Of a stretch of DNA of 13,200 bases, positions 1 through 6,495 are shown one piece after another. Each line of letters starts with the position of its first letter. Position 1 is the first letter of the stretch. A model generated the notes under the pieces. The model was not told where the DNA came from. It saw nothing but the letters and a program-made list of their open reading frames with translations, and made no database searches. Source of the DNA: Chthoniobacterales bacterium (lineage in GTDB: Bacteria > Verrucomicrobiota > Verrucomicrobiia > Chthoniobacterales > UBA10450); contig JACCZO010000485.1 of assembly GCA_013695925.1 (NCBI GenBank), positions 1-13,200 of the forward strand, given 5' to 3'. Made by a program: the position numbers and the translations under genes.

Positions 1-45
1 TTCGGGGTCGCGAACTTTTTCTGCCCGCGCCCTTTCTCAAAGATT

Positions 46-66
46 GTTTCGGCAAGATGCCGAAAC
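46..66 (-). terminator. Hairpin downstream of the reductase gene
   Basis: A perfect inverted repeat with 9-bp arms (GTTTCGGCA / TGCCGAAAC) and a 3-nt loop lies 21 nt beyond the stop codon of the minus-strand reductase gene. On the minus strand it is followed by CAATCTTTG, which is only a weak T-tract, so an intrinsic terminator is possible but not certain. Being symmetrical, it could equally serve a gene arriving from the left on the plus strand. Confidence 0.4.
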
Positions 67-86
67 CGGCGCGCGGGACGCCCACC

Positions 87-974
87 CTACCCGCGAAATG
101 CGTGACGCCCTTTGAAGGTGAGCTCGGCCACGCCGGACTTGTCCAGCTCGTCGAGGCCTTCAACGATCATCCGGTCATATTGCGACTTCGTCGCCCGGGC
201 CAGCGGCAACTTGAGCCCGGCCATTTCGGCCAGATGCAAGGCGATGCCGCTGTCTTTCGCCGCATGCGCGGCAGAAAAGAAGCAGGCGTGATCGCGATTC
301 TGCATGTCCTCGCCGTCGGTCTGGAGGACGCGCGATCCGGCGCCGGTTTCGCTGAACACTTCGCGCAACATCGTGAGGTCGAGCCCGAGCGCGTCGCCCA
401 GCCCCAAGCCTTCGGCCAGGCCGGCGGTGTTGATATTCATCACCATGTTAACCAGCGCTTTCACTTTCGCCGCCTGTCCGGAGGCGCCGATGTAGCGAAT
501 CTTGGAACCGAGCGCCTGCAGGATCGGTTCGGCCCGGGCAAAGGCCGATTTTTCCCCGCCGCACATCAGGTAAAGCGAACCTTCGCGCGCCTGCGTGATG
601 CTGGAGGCCATGCAGGCTTCGAGCGTCTCAGCGCCGGCTTTTTCCGCCAGGCCCTCGACCTCGAGGTGTACTTCGGGCGAAACCGTGGCGCAGTTGATGA
701 ACAGCTTGCCGCGCGCGTTGACCAGCAGGTTGTCGTCCGGCGCGGAAAAAATCTCCCGCATCGCGGCATCGTCCGACACCACGGTGATGATGACATCCGC
801 CGCAGCGGTGACTTCACCTAACGACTGACTGGCGAAGCTGCCCAGCTCCTGGGCCAGCGTGGTGGCGCTGGGGCGATGCACGTCGTAAACCGCCGTGATG
901 TGAAAGCCGTGGTCCTTCAGGCGCCGCGCCATGTTTGCGCCCATCCGGCCAACTCCAACAAATGCGATGTTCAT
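87..974 (-). CDS. NAD(P)-dependent oxidoreductase, 3-hydroxyisobutyrate dehydrogenase family
   Basis: The 295-aa product has the size and layout of the beta-hydroxyacid dehydrogenase family: soluble enzymes that oxidise a beta-hydroxy acid, or reduce the matching semialdehyde, with NAD(P). The Rossmann motif GVGRMG is at residues 7-12, an acidic residue follows strand 2 (VYD, about 31), and the catalytic lysine is K170 or K172 in GQAAKVKALVNM. The segment that usually reads DAPVSGG is here EACMASSI (119-126), so the canonical Ser-Gly-Gly substrate loop is altered and the true substrate cannot be named; tartronate semialdehyde, succinate semialdehyde and glyoxylate reductases are relatives. 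The ATG start is only 3 nt after the stop of the upstream metallo-hydrolase gene, so the two are probably co-transcribed. The family call is firm and the substrate is unknown. Confidence 0.9.
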   Translation of the reverse strand: MNIAFVGVGRMGANMARRLKDHGFHITAVYDVHRPSATTLAQELGSFASQSLGEVTAAADVIITVVSDDAAMREIFSAPDDNLLVNARGKLFINCATVSPEVHLEVEGLAEKAGAETLEACMASSITQAREGSLYLMCGGEKSAFARAEPILQALGSKIRYIGASGQAAKVKALVNMVMNINTAGLAEGLGLGDALGLDLTMLREVFSETGAGSRVLQTDGEDMQNRDHACFFSAAHAAKDSGIALHLAEMAGLKLPLARATKSQYDRMIVEGLDELDKSGVAELTFKGRHAFRG

Positions 975-977
975 AAA

Positions 978-1796
978 TCAAATTCGCCCGGCGAAGAACG
1001 CGTTGTGTTTTTTCTCCTCGCCCACCGTGGTCAAGGGACCGTGGCCTGGGCAAAGCACAGTGTTGTCAGACAAAGTGAGAATTTTTTCGAGGTTGTTCCG
1101 CACGGCATCCTGGTAGGAGACGTTGCCGCCGCCCATCGAGCCGGCGAAAAGCGAGTCGCCCACAAGCGCGACTGGACGTTCCAGTCCCGTGACGACGAAA
1201 GTCATCCCTCCGGGGGAATGACCCCAGGTAAGGCGGGACTCGACCTGTAATTTTCCGACGGCGAATTCTTTCCCTTCTTCGATTGCGTGCGCGCCGTCCG
1301 CTTCCTCCCGGCTCGAGAGATAGATCGGCGAGCCGGTTGCTTTGGCGAGCCGTTCGAGATCAGCCACATGATCGGGATGAGCGTGAGTGAGCAAGATGAG
1401 TTTGATTGTTAGGCCATTCGCTTTCGCGTATTCGATCATGGTCGAACAATCCGCTCCGCTGTCGAAAGCGATTGCCTCCTTGCTCGCCGGGTCCCAGACG
1501 AGGTAGGCGTTCACCTGCATGTCGTGATAAGGGGTGTTGAACTGGGTCAGGCCGTCCAACTCGATTTCGTTAGGGCGAAATTTTCCCTGGGCGAGCTCGG
1601 CCAAAGCGGAGGCGTTCAATTGCAAGGCCGGAGCGATCCGTGCGACCGTGGCGGGATCGAATTTTCCGTCGCGCAGCTGTTGAATTGCCTCCGCGCTGGC
1701 GCCGGATCTCTCGGCGAGCTGGCTGTCGGAAAGGCCGAGGCCGCGTTGCGCCTTGCCGATGATGTCGTCGAAATTGTCCTCCAGAAGAATGGCCAT
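978..1796 (-). CDS. MBL-fold metallo-hydrolase with N-terminal HTH domain
   Basis: The 272-aa protein combines two domains. Residues about 8-72 resemble an XRE/lambda-repressor helix-turn-helix (LSDSQLAERSGASAEAIQQL). Residues about 85-265 are a metallo-beta-lactamase fold of the glyoxalase II-like branch. Its metal ligands are visible: H138, H140, D142 and H143 in THAHPDH, then H193 (WGHSPGG), D214 (VGDSLF) and H252 (CPGHGP). Such enzymes hydrolyse thioesters or related bonds with two metal ions. The ATG at 1794-1796, with GAGAG just upstream, is preferred; the frame stays open to a TTG at 1934, but that extension resembles nothing known. It is the first gene of a pair with the adjacent reductase. 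A detoxification or acyl-thioester role, possibly regulated by the HTH domain, is an inference. Confidence 0.88.
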   Translation of the reverse strand: MAILLEDNFDDIIGKAQRGLGLSDSQLAERSGASAEAIQQLRDGKFDPATVARIAPALQLNASALAELAQGKFRPNEIELDGLTQFNTPYHDMQVNAYLVWDPASKEAIAFDSGADCSTMIEYAKANGLTIKLILLTHAHPDHVADLERLAKATGSPIYLSSREEADGAHAIEEGKEFAVGKLQVESRLTWGHSPGGMTFVVTGLERPVALVGDSLFAGSMGGGNVSYQDAVRNNLEKILTLSDNTVLCPGHGPLTTVGEEKKHNAFFAGRI

Positions 1797-1982
1797 GCTC
1801 TCAATGAATGACAGATCGCAGCGGCGTCCAGTGCTTTGGTCTTTAGAGGCACGGTGCAGGCGTGTTCGATGCGCCGGCCCAATTCCCCCGCTGAAGAACA
1901 GATGCTTCGATGAACGTTCCTCGAGGAAACGCAAGAGATCGCGCTGGCCCGCTAATGCGTCGGGCAGACCGGAAATCAGCGA

Positions 1983-3347
1983 TTACTGACCCAAGTAGCG
2001 CGCCAAGGCAAAATTGGCGAATTGATTGCTAAATGTGGCTTGAAATCCGACCGCCACAATCTTTCCATCGGATTGAAGTGCAGCCCCGTTGGCTCCGCCA
2101 TTTAGATCTCCAAATGACGTGCGCACCTCGCCGCCGATACCGAAGGTGTTGTCCAGGGAGCCGCGCGAACTCAAACGCGCCAGCAAAAAGTCGTCGTCGC
2201 CCGACTCGCCGTTCGAACCGCCGACGGTGATGATTTTGCCGTCGCTTTGCAGCAGAACCTTGGTGGCACTTTGGCAGCAATTGCCGAAGTCGATTTGGGT
2301 TCTCCCCACGCGACTAAAAGTGGTGTCGAGGATGCCGGTTGCGGTATAGCGCGCGACCGCAAAATTCTGGACTCCTCCGCCGTGGGAAATAGCGAACCCG
2401 GCAGCGACGATTTTGCCATCAGATTGCAGCGCGGCCGAGCGCGCCCGATCAAAGTTTTGATCGCCGAAGTCGGTCCGCACTTTCCCAGCGACACCGAAAG
2501 TCGTGTCGATCGTGCCATTACTGAGATAACGCGCCGCGGCGAAGTCGTAGAAAGTCGCAGGGTCATTAGCGGAGCCGACGGCGACAATCTTTCCGTCGGA
2601 TTGGATCAAGACCGAAAAGGCATCGTCTTCGAAACCGACAAAATCAGTTGAGACCTGGCCCCCATTGCCAAAGGTGGCATCCGGGGTTCCATCCGGGTTA
2701 TAACGCGCCAGCGCAAAATCGGTATTGGAAGATTCGCCCGGATTGAAAGCTACGAAGACGGTCCCGGCGGCGATGATCTTGCCGTCAGTCTGCAAGGCCA
2801 CGTCAAACGCGTAACTGCCTTGGGGAAAATTGGTCGTCACAATTCCACCGACACCAAAGGACGTATCGAGCGATCCGTTCGAGTTGTAGCGGACCACTTT
2901 GATATTGCCGGCGAAGGTAAAGAGCGGAAAGGCGCCACCCGCGACCACGATCTTGCGGTCAGTTTGGATCACCACCGATGAGGGGACCGCGGCCAGGCCG
3001 GGGAAATCTGTTCTCACTTTGCCTCCTCGGCCGAACGTGCTGTCGAGCGTACCGTCTGTATTGTAACGGGTGACGACGAAGTCCTCGCTCGAGTAATCAT
3101 TGTTTTTATAAGTCGTCCCGACGACAACCGATTTGCCATCAGCCTGGACGGCCACCGCATTGGCGATGTCGGTGCTACGGCTAATATCGGTCGTCACCAT
3201 GCCGCCCGTTCCGAATGTCGGGTCGAGATCACCAGCGGCTGCTTGCGCCATCTGCGCAGTGATAAACCAAGTCAGGACGATCGCCGCGATTGCCGTTCCG
3301 CGGCAAAGAGTCAAACGATCGTAAAATTTTGAGCCAATGATTATCAT
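1983..3347 (-). CDS. Secreted delta-60 repeat protein (seven repeats, probable beta-propeller)
   Basis: The 454-aa protein starts with a signal peptide: a basic N-region, a hydrophobic stretch around residues 18-33, and a cleavage site near AQMAQA-A (about 37). The rest consists of seven repeats of about 58-62 residues of the delta-60 family (TIGR02608). Each begins G-[ST]-[LIP]-D-x-[TS]-F, passes through [LV]Q-[ST]-DGKI-[VI]-x-x-G and ends near [DN]FxxxRY. The first repeat starts immediately after the signal peptide and the last ends at FALARYLGQ and the stop. The ATG is supported by AGAGGA 7 nt upstream. Family members are exported, often surface-associated proteins of unknown role, common in Verrucomicrobiota and Bacteroidetes-type genomes. 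No sorting signal or membrane anchor is visible, so release or non-covalent attachment is likely. The MITE described below lies directly upstream. Confidence 0.9.
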   Translation of the reverse strand: MIIIGSKFYDRLTLCRGTAIAAIVLTWFITAQMAQAAAGDLDPTFGTGGMVTTDISRSTDIANAVAVQADGKSVVVGTTYKNNDYSSEDFVVTRYNTDGTLDSTFGRGGKVRTDFPGLAAVPSSVVIQTDRKIVVAGGAFPLFTFAGNIKVVRYNSNGSLDTSFGVGGIVTTNFPQGSYAFDVALQTDGKIIAAGTVFVAFNPGESSNTDFALARYNPDGTPDATFGNGGQVSTDFVGFEDDAFSVLIQSDGKIVAVGSANDPATFYDFAAARYLSNGTIDTTFGVAGKVRTDFGDQNFDRARSAALQSDGKIVAAGFAISHGGGVQNFAVARYTATGILDTTFSRVGRTQIDFGNCCQSATKVLLQSDGKIITVGGSNGESGDDDFLLARLSSRGSLDNTFGIGGEVRTSFGDLNGGANGAALQSDGKIVAVGFQATFSNQFANFALARYLGQ

Positions 3348-3376
3348 AGATGTCCTCTCGTTCCTGCTCAGTCCTA

Positions 3377-3400
3377 GAGCGTGTCATGCACTTTGGAGCA
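3377..3400 (+). repeat. Left terminal inverted repeat of the MITE
   Basis: It reads GAGCGTGTCATGCACTTT followed by GGAGCA. It matches the reverse complement of 3670-3693 at 23 of 24 positions, and the match extends 3 nt outward through the palindromic CTAG. Confidence 0.9.
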
Positions 3401-3450
3401 GCACAGAACAAGGGTGACGGAGTGATGATTTTCTGCGCGCGGTGCAAGTC

Positions 3451-3479
3451 CCGGGGAGCGCACGCGCCTCGCGGGCTGG
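3451..3479 (+). repeat. Inner inverted repeat, left arm
   Basis: The arm begins CCGGGGAGCGCACGCG and ends GCTGG. It is the reverse complement of 3603-3631 at 28 of 29 positions, and delimits a 181-bp core nested inside the terminal repeats. Confidence 0.85.
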
Positions 3480-3582
3480 TTGGAAAGCCCGGCCTCGCCC
3501 TCTCGGGCTGCGTTACGGCGGCGCCTCGCCGAAACAGGCTTTGCCGGGCGCGATGAGCCCGTGTCGCAAACCAGGAAAGTTC

Positions 3583-3603
3583 GCGCTGGCGGGGCGCCAG
3601 CGC
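3583..3603. repeat. Hairpin within the MITE core
   Basis: GCGCTGGC and GCCAGCGC form a perfect 8-bp stem around the 5-nt loop GGGGC, next to the right inner arm. No T-tract follows, so it is structural rather than an intrinsic terminator. Confidence 0.7.
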
Positions 3604-3631
3604 CAGCACGCGAGGCGCGTGCGCTCCCCGG
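3603..3631 (-). repeat. Inner inverted repeat, right arm
   Basis: Partner of 3451-3479. The sequence around this arm (about 3569-3635) is the part that recurs in decayed form at 5166-5232. Confidence 0.85.
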
Positions 3632-3669
3632 ACTCAGAGGGGCGGCTACCTTCATCCGTTGCTTCCATT

Positions 3670-3693
3670 TGCTCAAAAGTGCATGACACGCTC
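3670..3693 (-). repeat. Right terminal inverted repeat of the MITE
   Basis: It ends AAAGTGCATGACACGCTC and is followed by TA at 3694-3695. It pairs with 3377-3400, with a single mismatch at 3675 against 3395. Confidence 0.9.
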
Positions 3694-3796
3694 TAGCACT
3701 AGAAACGACCGCTTCCGATAAAGGGATAGTAACAATTCGGTTACGTGCGCTGCGACACCTTGCGAAGGTTTTTCGCGAGCGCCACCTGACGCGCAC

Positions 3797-4483
3797 TTAA
3801 TCGGCGGTAAATGTCGTAAGCATTTTAGGAGAAAAAGCAGATGCGCGCCCCGCAAGATTCGCGACGCGTTTACGGGCCAACTTTGCCGCCGAGGTGGCCA
3901 CGGTTTTCAATTCCAACACGGTGCCGGTTTCTTTTTCGATCGAGGTCATGGTCACGTTCGTGATCCCGCAAGGAGTGATGTGGCCGAAAGGCGCGAGGTC
4001 GCCGCACACATTGAGCGCGAAGCCGTGCATCGTGATCCAATGCCGCACGCCGACGCCGATCGAGGCGATCTTGCGTTGCTCCACCCAGACACCCGTCAGG
4101 CCGGTGCGCGTCGTGGCGTTGATTCCGGAGGAAGCAAGCACCTCAATCAGGAGGTCTTCGATCCATCGCAAATAACGATGCAGATCCTGTCCGTAACGGC
4201 GCAGGTCGATGAGAAAGTAACCCACCAGTTGCCCCGGGCCGTGATAAGTTGCCTGCCCGCCGCGATTGATCGCAACCAGCGGATGCGGCAGGTGCGCTGC
4301 GCCGCGCAGGCTCGATTGATCAGGCGCGCGACCGATGGTGTAAACCGGTTCGTGTTCCAGCAACCAGAGCTCGTCCGGCGCGGCCGGATCCGCGCGCTTG
4401 GCGCGGACCAGTGCTTCCTGGCGCGCGAGAGCGTCCGGAAAATTGATTCGGCCTAACCAACGCGTCTCGAGCGTGGGCTTCAT
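3797..4483 (-). CDS. lipB: Octanoyltransferase LipB
   Basis: The 228-aa product is a lipoyl(octanoyl) transferase. This cytoplasmic enzyme moves the octanoyl group from octanoyl-ACP to lipoyl domains of 2-oxoacid dehydrogenases and GcvH, the first step of endogenous lipoate synthesis. Visible signatures are RGGQATYHGPGQL (74-86, with H81), RKIASIGVGVRHW (137-149, with the catalytic lysine K138), HGFALNV (153-159) and PCGI with the acyl-accepting cysteine C172. The length is normal for the family. Its ATG overlaps the ruvC stop codon by 4 nt, so it is probably translated by coupling with ruvC. The lipA partner is not in the window. The last 20 or so residues (AGRASAFSPKMLTTFTAD) are not conserved in the family as I know it. 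Confidence 0.96.
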   Translation of the reverse strand: MKPTLETRWLGRINFPDALARQEALVRAKRADPAAPDELWLLEHEPVYTIGRAPDQSSLRGAAHLPHPLVAINRGGQATYHGPGQLVGYFLIDLRRYGQDLHRYLRWIEDLLIEVLASSGINATTRTGLTGVWVEQRKIASIGVGVRHWITMHGFALNVCGDLAPFGHITPCGITNVTMTSIEKETGTVLELKTVATSAAKLARKRVANLAGRASAFSPKMLTTFTAD

Positions 4484-4983
4484 ATCCGAGCCGAGCCCGG
4501 CAAACCGAGCCGCGCTCCTTCCTGCGCGCGCAGATGGGTGAGACCGATGGCCAGTGCATCGGCCGCGTCCGGGCCGGGTGTTTCCGTCAGGCTAAGGAGC
4601 GCGCGGACCATGAAGGCGACCTGCGACTTATCGGCCGCGCCGTTGCCGACCGTCGCCTGTTTGATCCGCTTGGGCGCGTACTCAAAAATCGCAAGACCGC
4701 GCCCGGCAGCCGCCAGGATTGCGGCGCCGCGGGCCGCGCCTAACGTGATCGCGGTCTTGTAGCTCTGCACATAAATGACCGCCTCGAGCGCGCAACAATC
4801 GGGCTCATGTTGGTGGATTAATTCGGCCAGCCGATCGTGGATCGCGACGAGGCAGGAAGACATGGTGCGCGAGCTGGGGTTACGAATGACGCCGAAATGA
4901 AGCGCCTGAAATTTCCCGCCGGCGAAGTCGATAATCGCGACGCCGGAGTTGCGCAGAGATGCGTCGATCGCCAGGACACGCAT
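4480..4983 (-). CDS. ruvC: Crossover junction endodeoxyribonuclease RuvC
   Basis: The 167-aa protein is the Holliday-junction resolvase that acts with RuvAB in recombinational repair. The four acidic active-site residues are in place: D7 (VLAIDASLRNSG), E67 (ALEAVIYV), D139 and D142 (PGPDAADALAIGL). Length matches the family (E. coli 173 aa). The ATG at 4981-4983 places D7 at the usual position; the frame stays open upstream to 5241, but that extension passes through a decayed repeat and is not protein-like. The 3' end overlaps lipB by 4 nt (ATGA). ruvA and ruvB are not nearby, and pairing with lipB is unusual. The residues after EAV (IYVQS) deviate somewhat from the common consensus. Confidence 0.93.
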   Translation of the reverse strand: MRVLAIDASLRNSGVAIIDFAGGKFQALHFGVIRNPSSRTMSSCLVAIHDRLAELIHQHEPDCCALEAVIYVQSYKTAITLGAARGAAILAAAGRGLAIFEYAPKRIKQATVGNGAADKSQVAFMVRALLSLTETPGPDAADALAIGLTHLRAQEGARLGLPGSARI

Positions 4984-5165
4984 CGTCAGGCTGAGTTGGA
5001 ACCGTCGGCTCGCAGCATGGCTCAGCTTAGGAGCGCCCGAGTCGCCTTCAAGCAATGAGATGCGAGCGCCCCGGGTAACGGTCTCGTCCCGAGTGCTGGC
5101 GACGTTGTTCACTGTCGCGCACTTTTGCCGACGTGGGTATTCGGAAGCGATCCAGCCTAACGAAT

Positions 5166-5232
5166 AACCTGCGAAAGTTCGTCGCGCTGGAACAGCGCGA
5201 CCAGCACACGAGACGTGTGCGCTACCTGGAGT
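5166..5232. repeat. Degenerate copy of the MITE core (right half)
   Basis: This stretch aligns with 3569-3635 of the MITE in the same orientation. Shared blocks include AACC, GAAAGTTC, CGCGCTGG, CCAGCAC, CGAG and GTGCGCT, with small indels. No terminal inverted repeats or TA junctions are visible here, so it is either a decayed element or an independent copy of the core. It lies in the ruvC / DUF1003 divergent gap (4984-5319), where I otherwise see only non-coding sequence and no convincing promoter. Confidence 0.65.
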
Positions 5233-5319
5233 CGCGGCCATTTCTCCAGACGCTCAATATTCCGATGCTCCCGCGGGACGCATTCGACAGAACCGGGCGC
5301 TTGCGTTCCATTTCGTTTC

Positions 5320-6039
5320 GTGGCGGAAAACTCCAAGCCGCAGTGTCAGGTCTGTCGCCGCGCGACGTCGCCCAATGCCGGAACGCCCGCTGATTTGCTC
5401 CGGCCTTCGCTCCTTGAGTTCATCCAAAGGAAAATTTCCGGGTTCGATCCGAAGGGTTTTGTTTGCTTCGATGATCTCGGAAATTTGCGGCGCGATTACG
5501 TGAAGGAAGTGCTCGAGGATGAGATCGGCGAGCTGACTGTGCTCGACCAGGAAGTGATCGACAGTCTGCAGGAACACGAAATTCTGTCCGAGAATATCGG
5601 GAAGGAGTTCGATAAGGATCTGACCTTCGGTGAGCGGCTCTCGGATAAGATCGCGTCCTTCGGCGGGAGCTGGACCTTCATCATCGTCTTTTTCACCGTG
5701 CTCATGATTTGGATTGTGATCAACGGCATCATCCTCGCGACGCGGGCCTTCGATCCCTACCCCTTCATCTTGATGAACCTGATCCTGTCGTGTTTGGCGG
5801 CGATCCAGGCGCCGATTATCATGATGAGCCAGAACCGGGCGGAAGCGCGCGACCGGGCCCGGGCCGAAAACGACTACAAGGTGAACCTGAAAGCCGAGCT
5901 GGAAATTCGGCATCTGCACGAAAAAATCGATCACCTCCTGCGCAAGCAATACAACCGGCTCTTCGAGATCCAGCAGATCCAGATTGAGCTGCTCGAAGAG
6001 TTGGGACAGAAGCGGCGCGCCGGCAAATCGCCGGCCTGA
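5320..6039 (+). CDS. DUF1003 membrane protein
   Basis: Starting from the GTG at 5320 the product has 239 aa. It opens with a Cys pair (CQVC, residues 9-12) followed by LLRPSLLEFI, the normal N-terminus of this family, which supports this start over the longer frame from 5215. The core contains GERLSDKIASFGGSWTFII (104-122), a first transmembrane helix (about 118-140), then DPYPFILMNLILS (145-157), a second helix to about 168, and IMMSQNR, all hallmarks of DUF1003. The C-terminus (175-230) is strongly charged and probably a coiled coil, facing the cytoplasm. No ribosome-binding site is obvious. The GNAT gene follows 10 nt later on the same strand. Function of the family is unknown. Confidence 0.88.
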   Translation: MAENSKPQCQVCRRATSPNAGTPADLLRPSLLEFIQRKISGFDPKGFVCFDDLGNLRRDYVKEVLEDEIGELTVLDQEVIDSLQEHEILSENIGKEFDKDLTFGERLSDKIASFGGSWTFIIVFFTVLMIWIVINGIILATRAFDPYPFILMNLILSCLAAIQAPIIMMSQNRAEARDRARAENDYKVNLKAELEIRHLHEKIDHLLRKQYNRLFEIQQIQIELLEELGQKRRAGKSPA

Positions 6040-6049
6040 GCGAACAAAG

Positions 6050-6478
6050 ATGAAATTTCGAATCGAAGAAGCACTCACTCCGGCAAACGTGGCGCGTTGT
6101 TTCCCGGTCATGCGTCAATTGCGGACCCATTTCGAGGACGAGGGAAAGTTTACCGAACAGGTGGAACGGCAGCGGCGCGACGGCTTTCGGCTGGCCTTCC
6201 TGGAGGATGACGGCGCGGTGCGCGCGGTGGCGGGTTACCGGATGTCGGAATCCCTTTTCGCCGGGCGCTTTTGTTACGTCGACGACCTGATCACGGACGA
6301 GTCCGGCCGTTCGTTAGGCTACGGGGGCGCCCTTTTCGACTGGCTGGTGGCGGAGGCGCGGGCGGCCGGTTGCAGGAAACTTGATCTCGACTCGGGCGTG
6401 CAGCGTTTCGCGGCGCACCGTTTCTACTTGGCGAAGCGGATGATCATCGCCGCGCATCATTTCACCCTCGATCTCTAG
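6050..6478 (+). CDS. GNAT-family N-acetyltransferase
   Basis: The 142-aa protein has the single-domain size of GNAT acetyltransferases, which transfer an acetyl group from acetyl-CoA to an amine. The region from FCYVDDLITDESGRSLGYG to LFDWLVAEARAAGC (about 72-105) corresponds to motifs D and A; S-LGYGGAL matches the pyrophosphate-binding RxxGxG/A loop loosely. QRFAAHRFYLAKRM (about 116-129) is the motif B helix, in which a Tyr often acts as general acid. The ATG at 6050 follows the DUF1003 stop by 10 nt, so the two are probably co-transcribed. The substrate cannot be inferred. It converges on terC with a 17-nt gap in which no terminator is seen. Confidence 0.87.
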   Translation: MKFRIEEALTPANVARCFPVMRQLRTHFEDEGKFTEQVERQRRDGFRLAFLEDDGAVRAVAGYRMSESLFAGRFCYVDDLITDESGRSLGYGGALFDWLVAEARAAGCRKLDLDSGVQRFAAHRFYLAKRMIIAAHHFTLDL

Positions 6479-6495
6479 CGGCTGGCAACCCGCCA

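Larger units (their letters stand above)
3377..3693. mobile_element. MITE-like non-autonomous element, IS630/Tc1-mariner type (317 bp)
   Basis: The segment is bounded by 24-bp terminal inverted repeats differing at one base, and each end abuts a TA (3375-3376 and 3694-3695). Including the TA, both junctions read CTAG, the known target preference of IS630, which duplicates TA on insertion. The body has no credible gene: its open frames only read through its inverted repeats. Inside is a second inverted repeat of 29 bp with one mismatch and an 8-bp hairpin (3583-3603), so it would fold strongly. It fills almost all of the gap between the delta-60 gene and lipB. The near-perfect ends suggest recent insertion, which requires an IS630-family transposase elsewhere in the genome. 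Confidence 0.8.

Noticed and set aside
1797..1934. 46-residue extension of the HTH-MBL protein from a TTG
   Set aside because: It is not like any known part of the family, and the ATG at 1796 begins directly before the HTH domain. Other frames here (for example RRIEHACTVPLKTKALDAAA) look slightly protein-like, but no family could be named.
3374..3796. Open frames inside and across the MITE (about 60-140 aa, both strands)
   Set aside because: They arise from GC-rich inverted repeats, show Arg/Ala-rich low-complexity translations, and read the same terminal sequence in both orientations.
4984..5241. In-frame N-terminal extension of RuvC by 86 residues
   Set aside because: It would place the catalytic D7 at position 93 and reads through the decayed repeat at 5166-5232; the ATG at 4983 gives the family's normal N-terminus.
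5254..6111. 285-aa minus-strand frame opposite DUF1003
   Set aside because: It is the antisense of a clear DUF1003 gene, with typical His/Arg/Asp-rich antisense composition.
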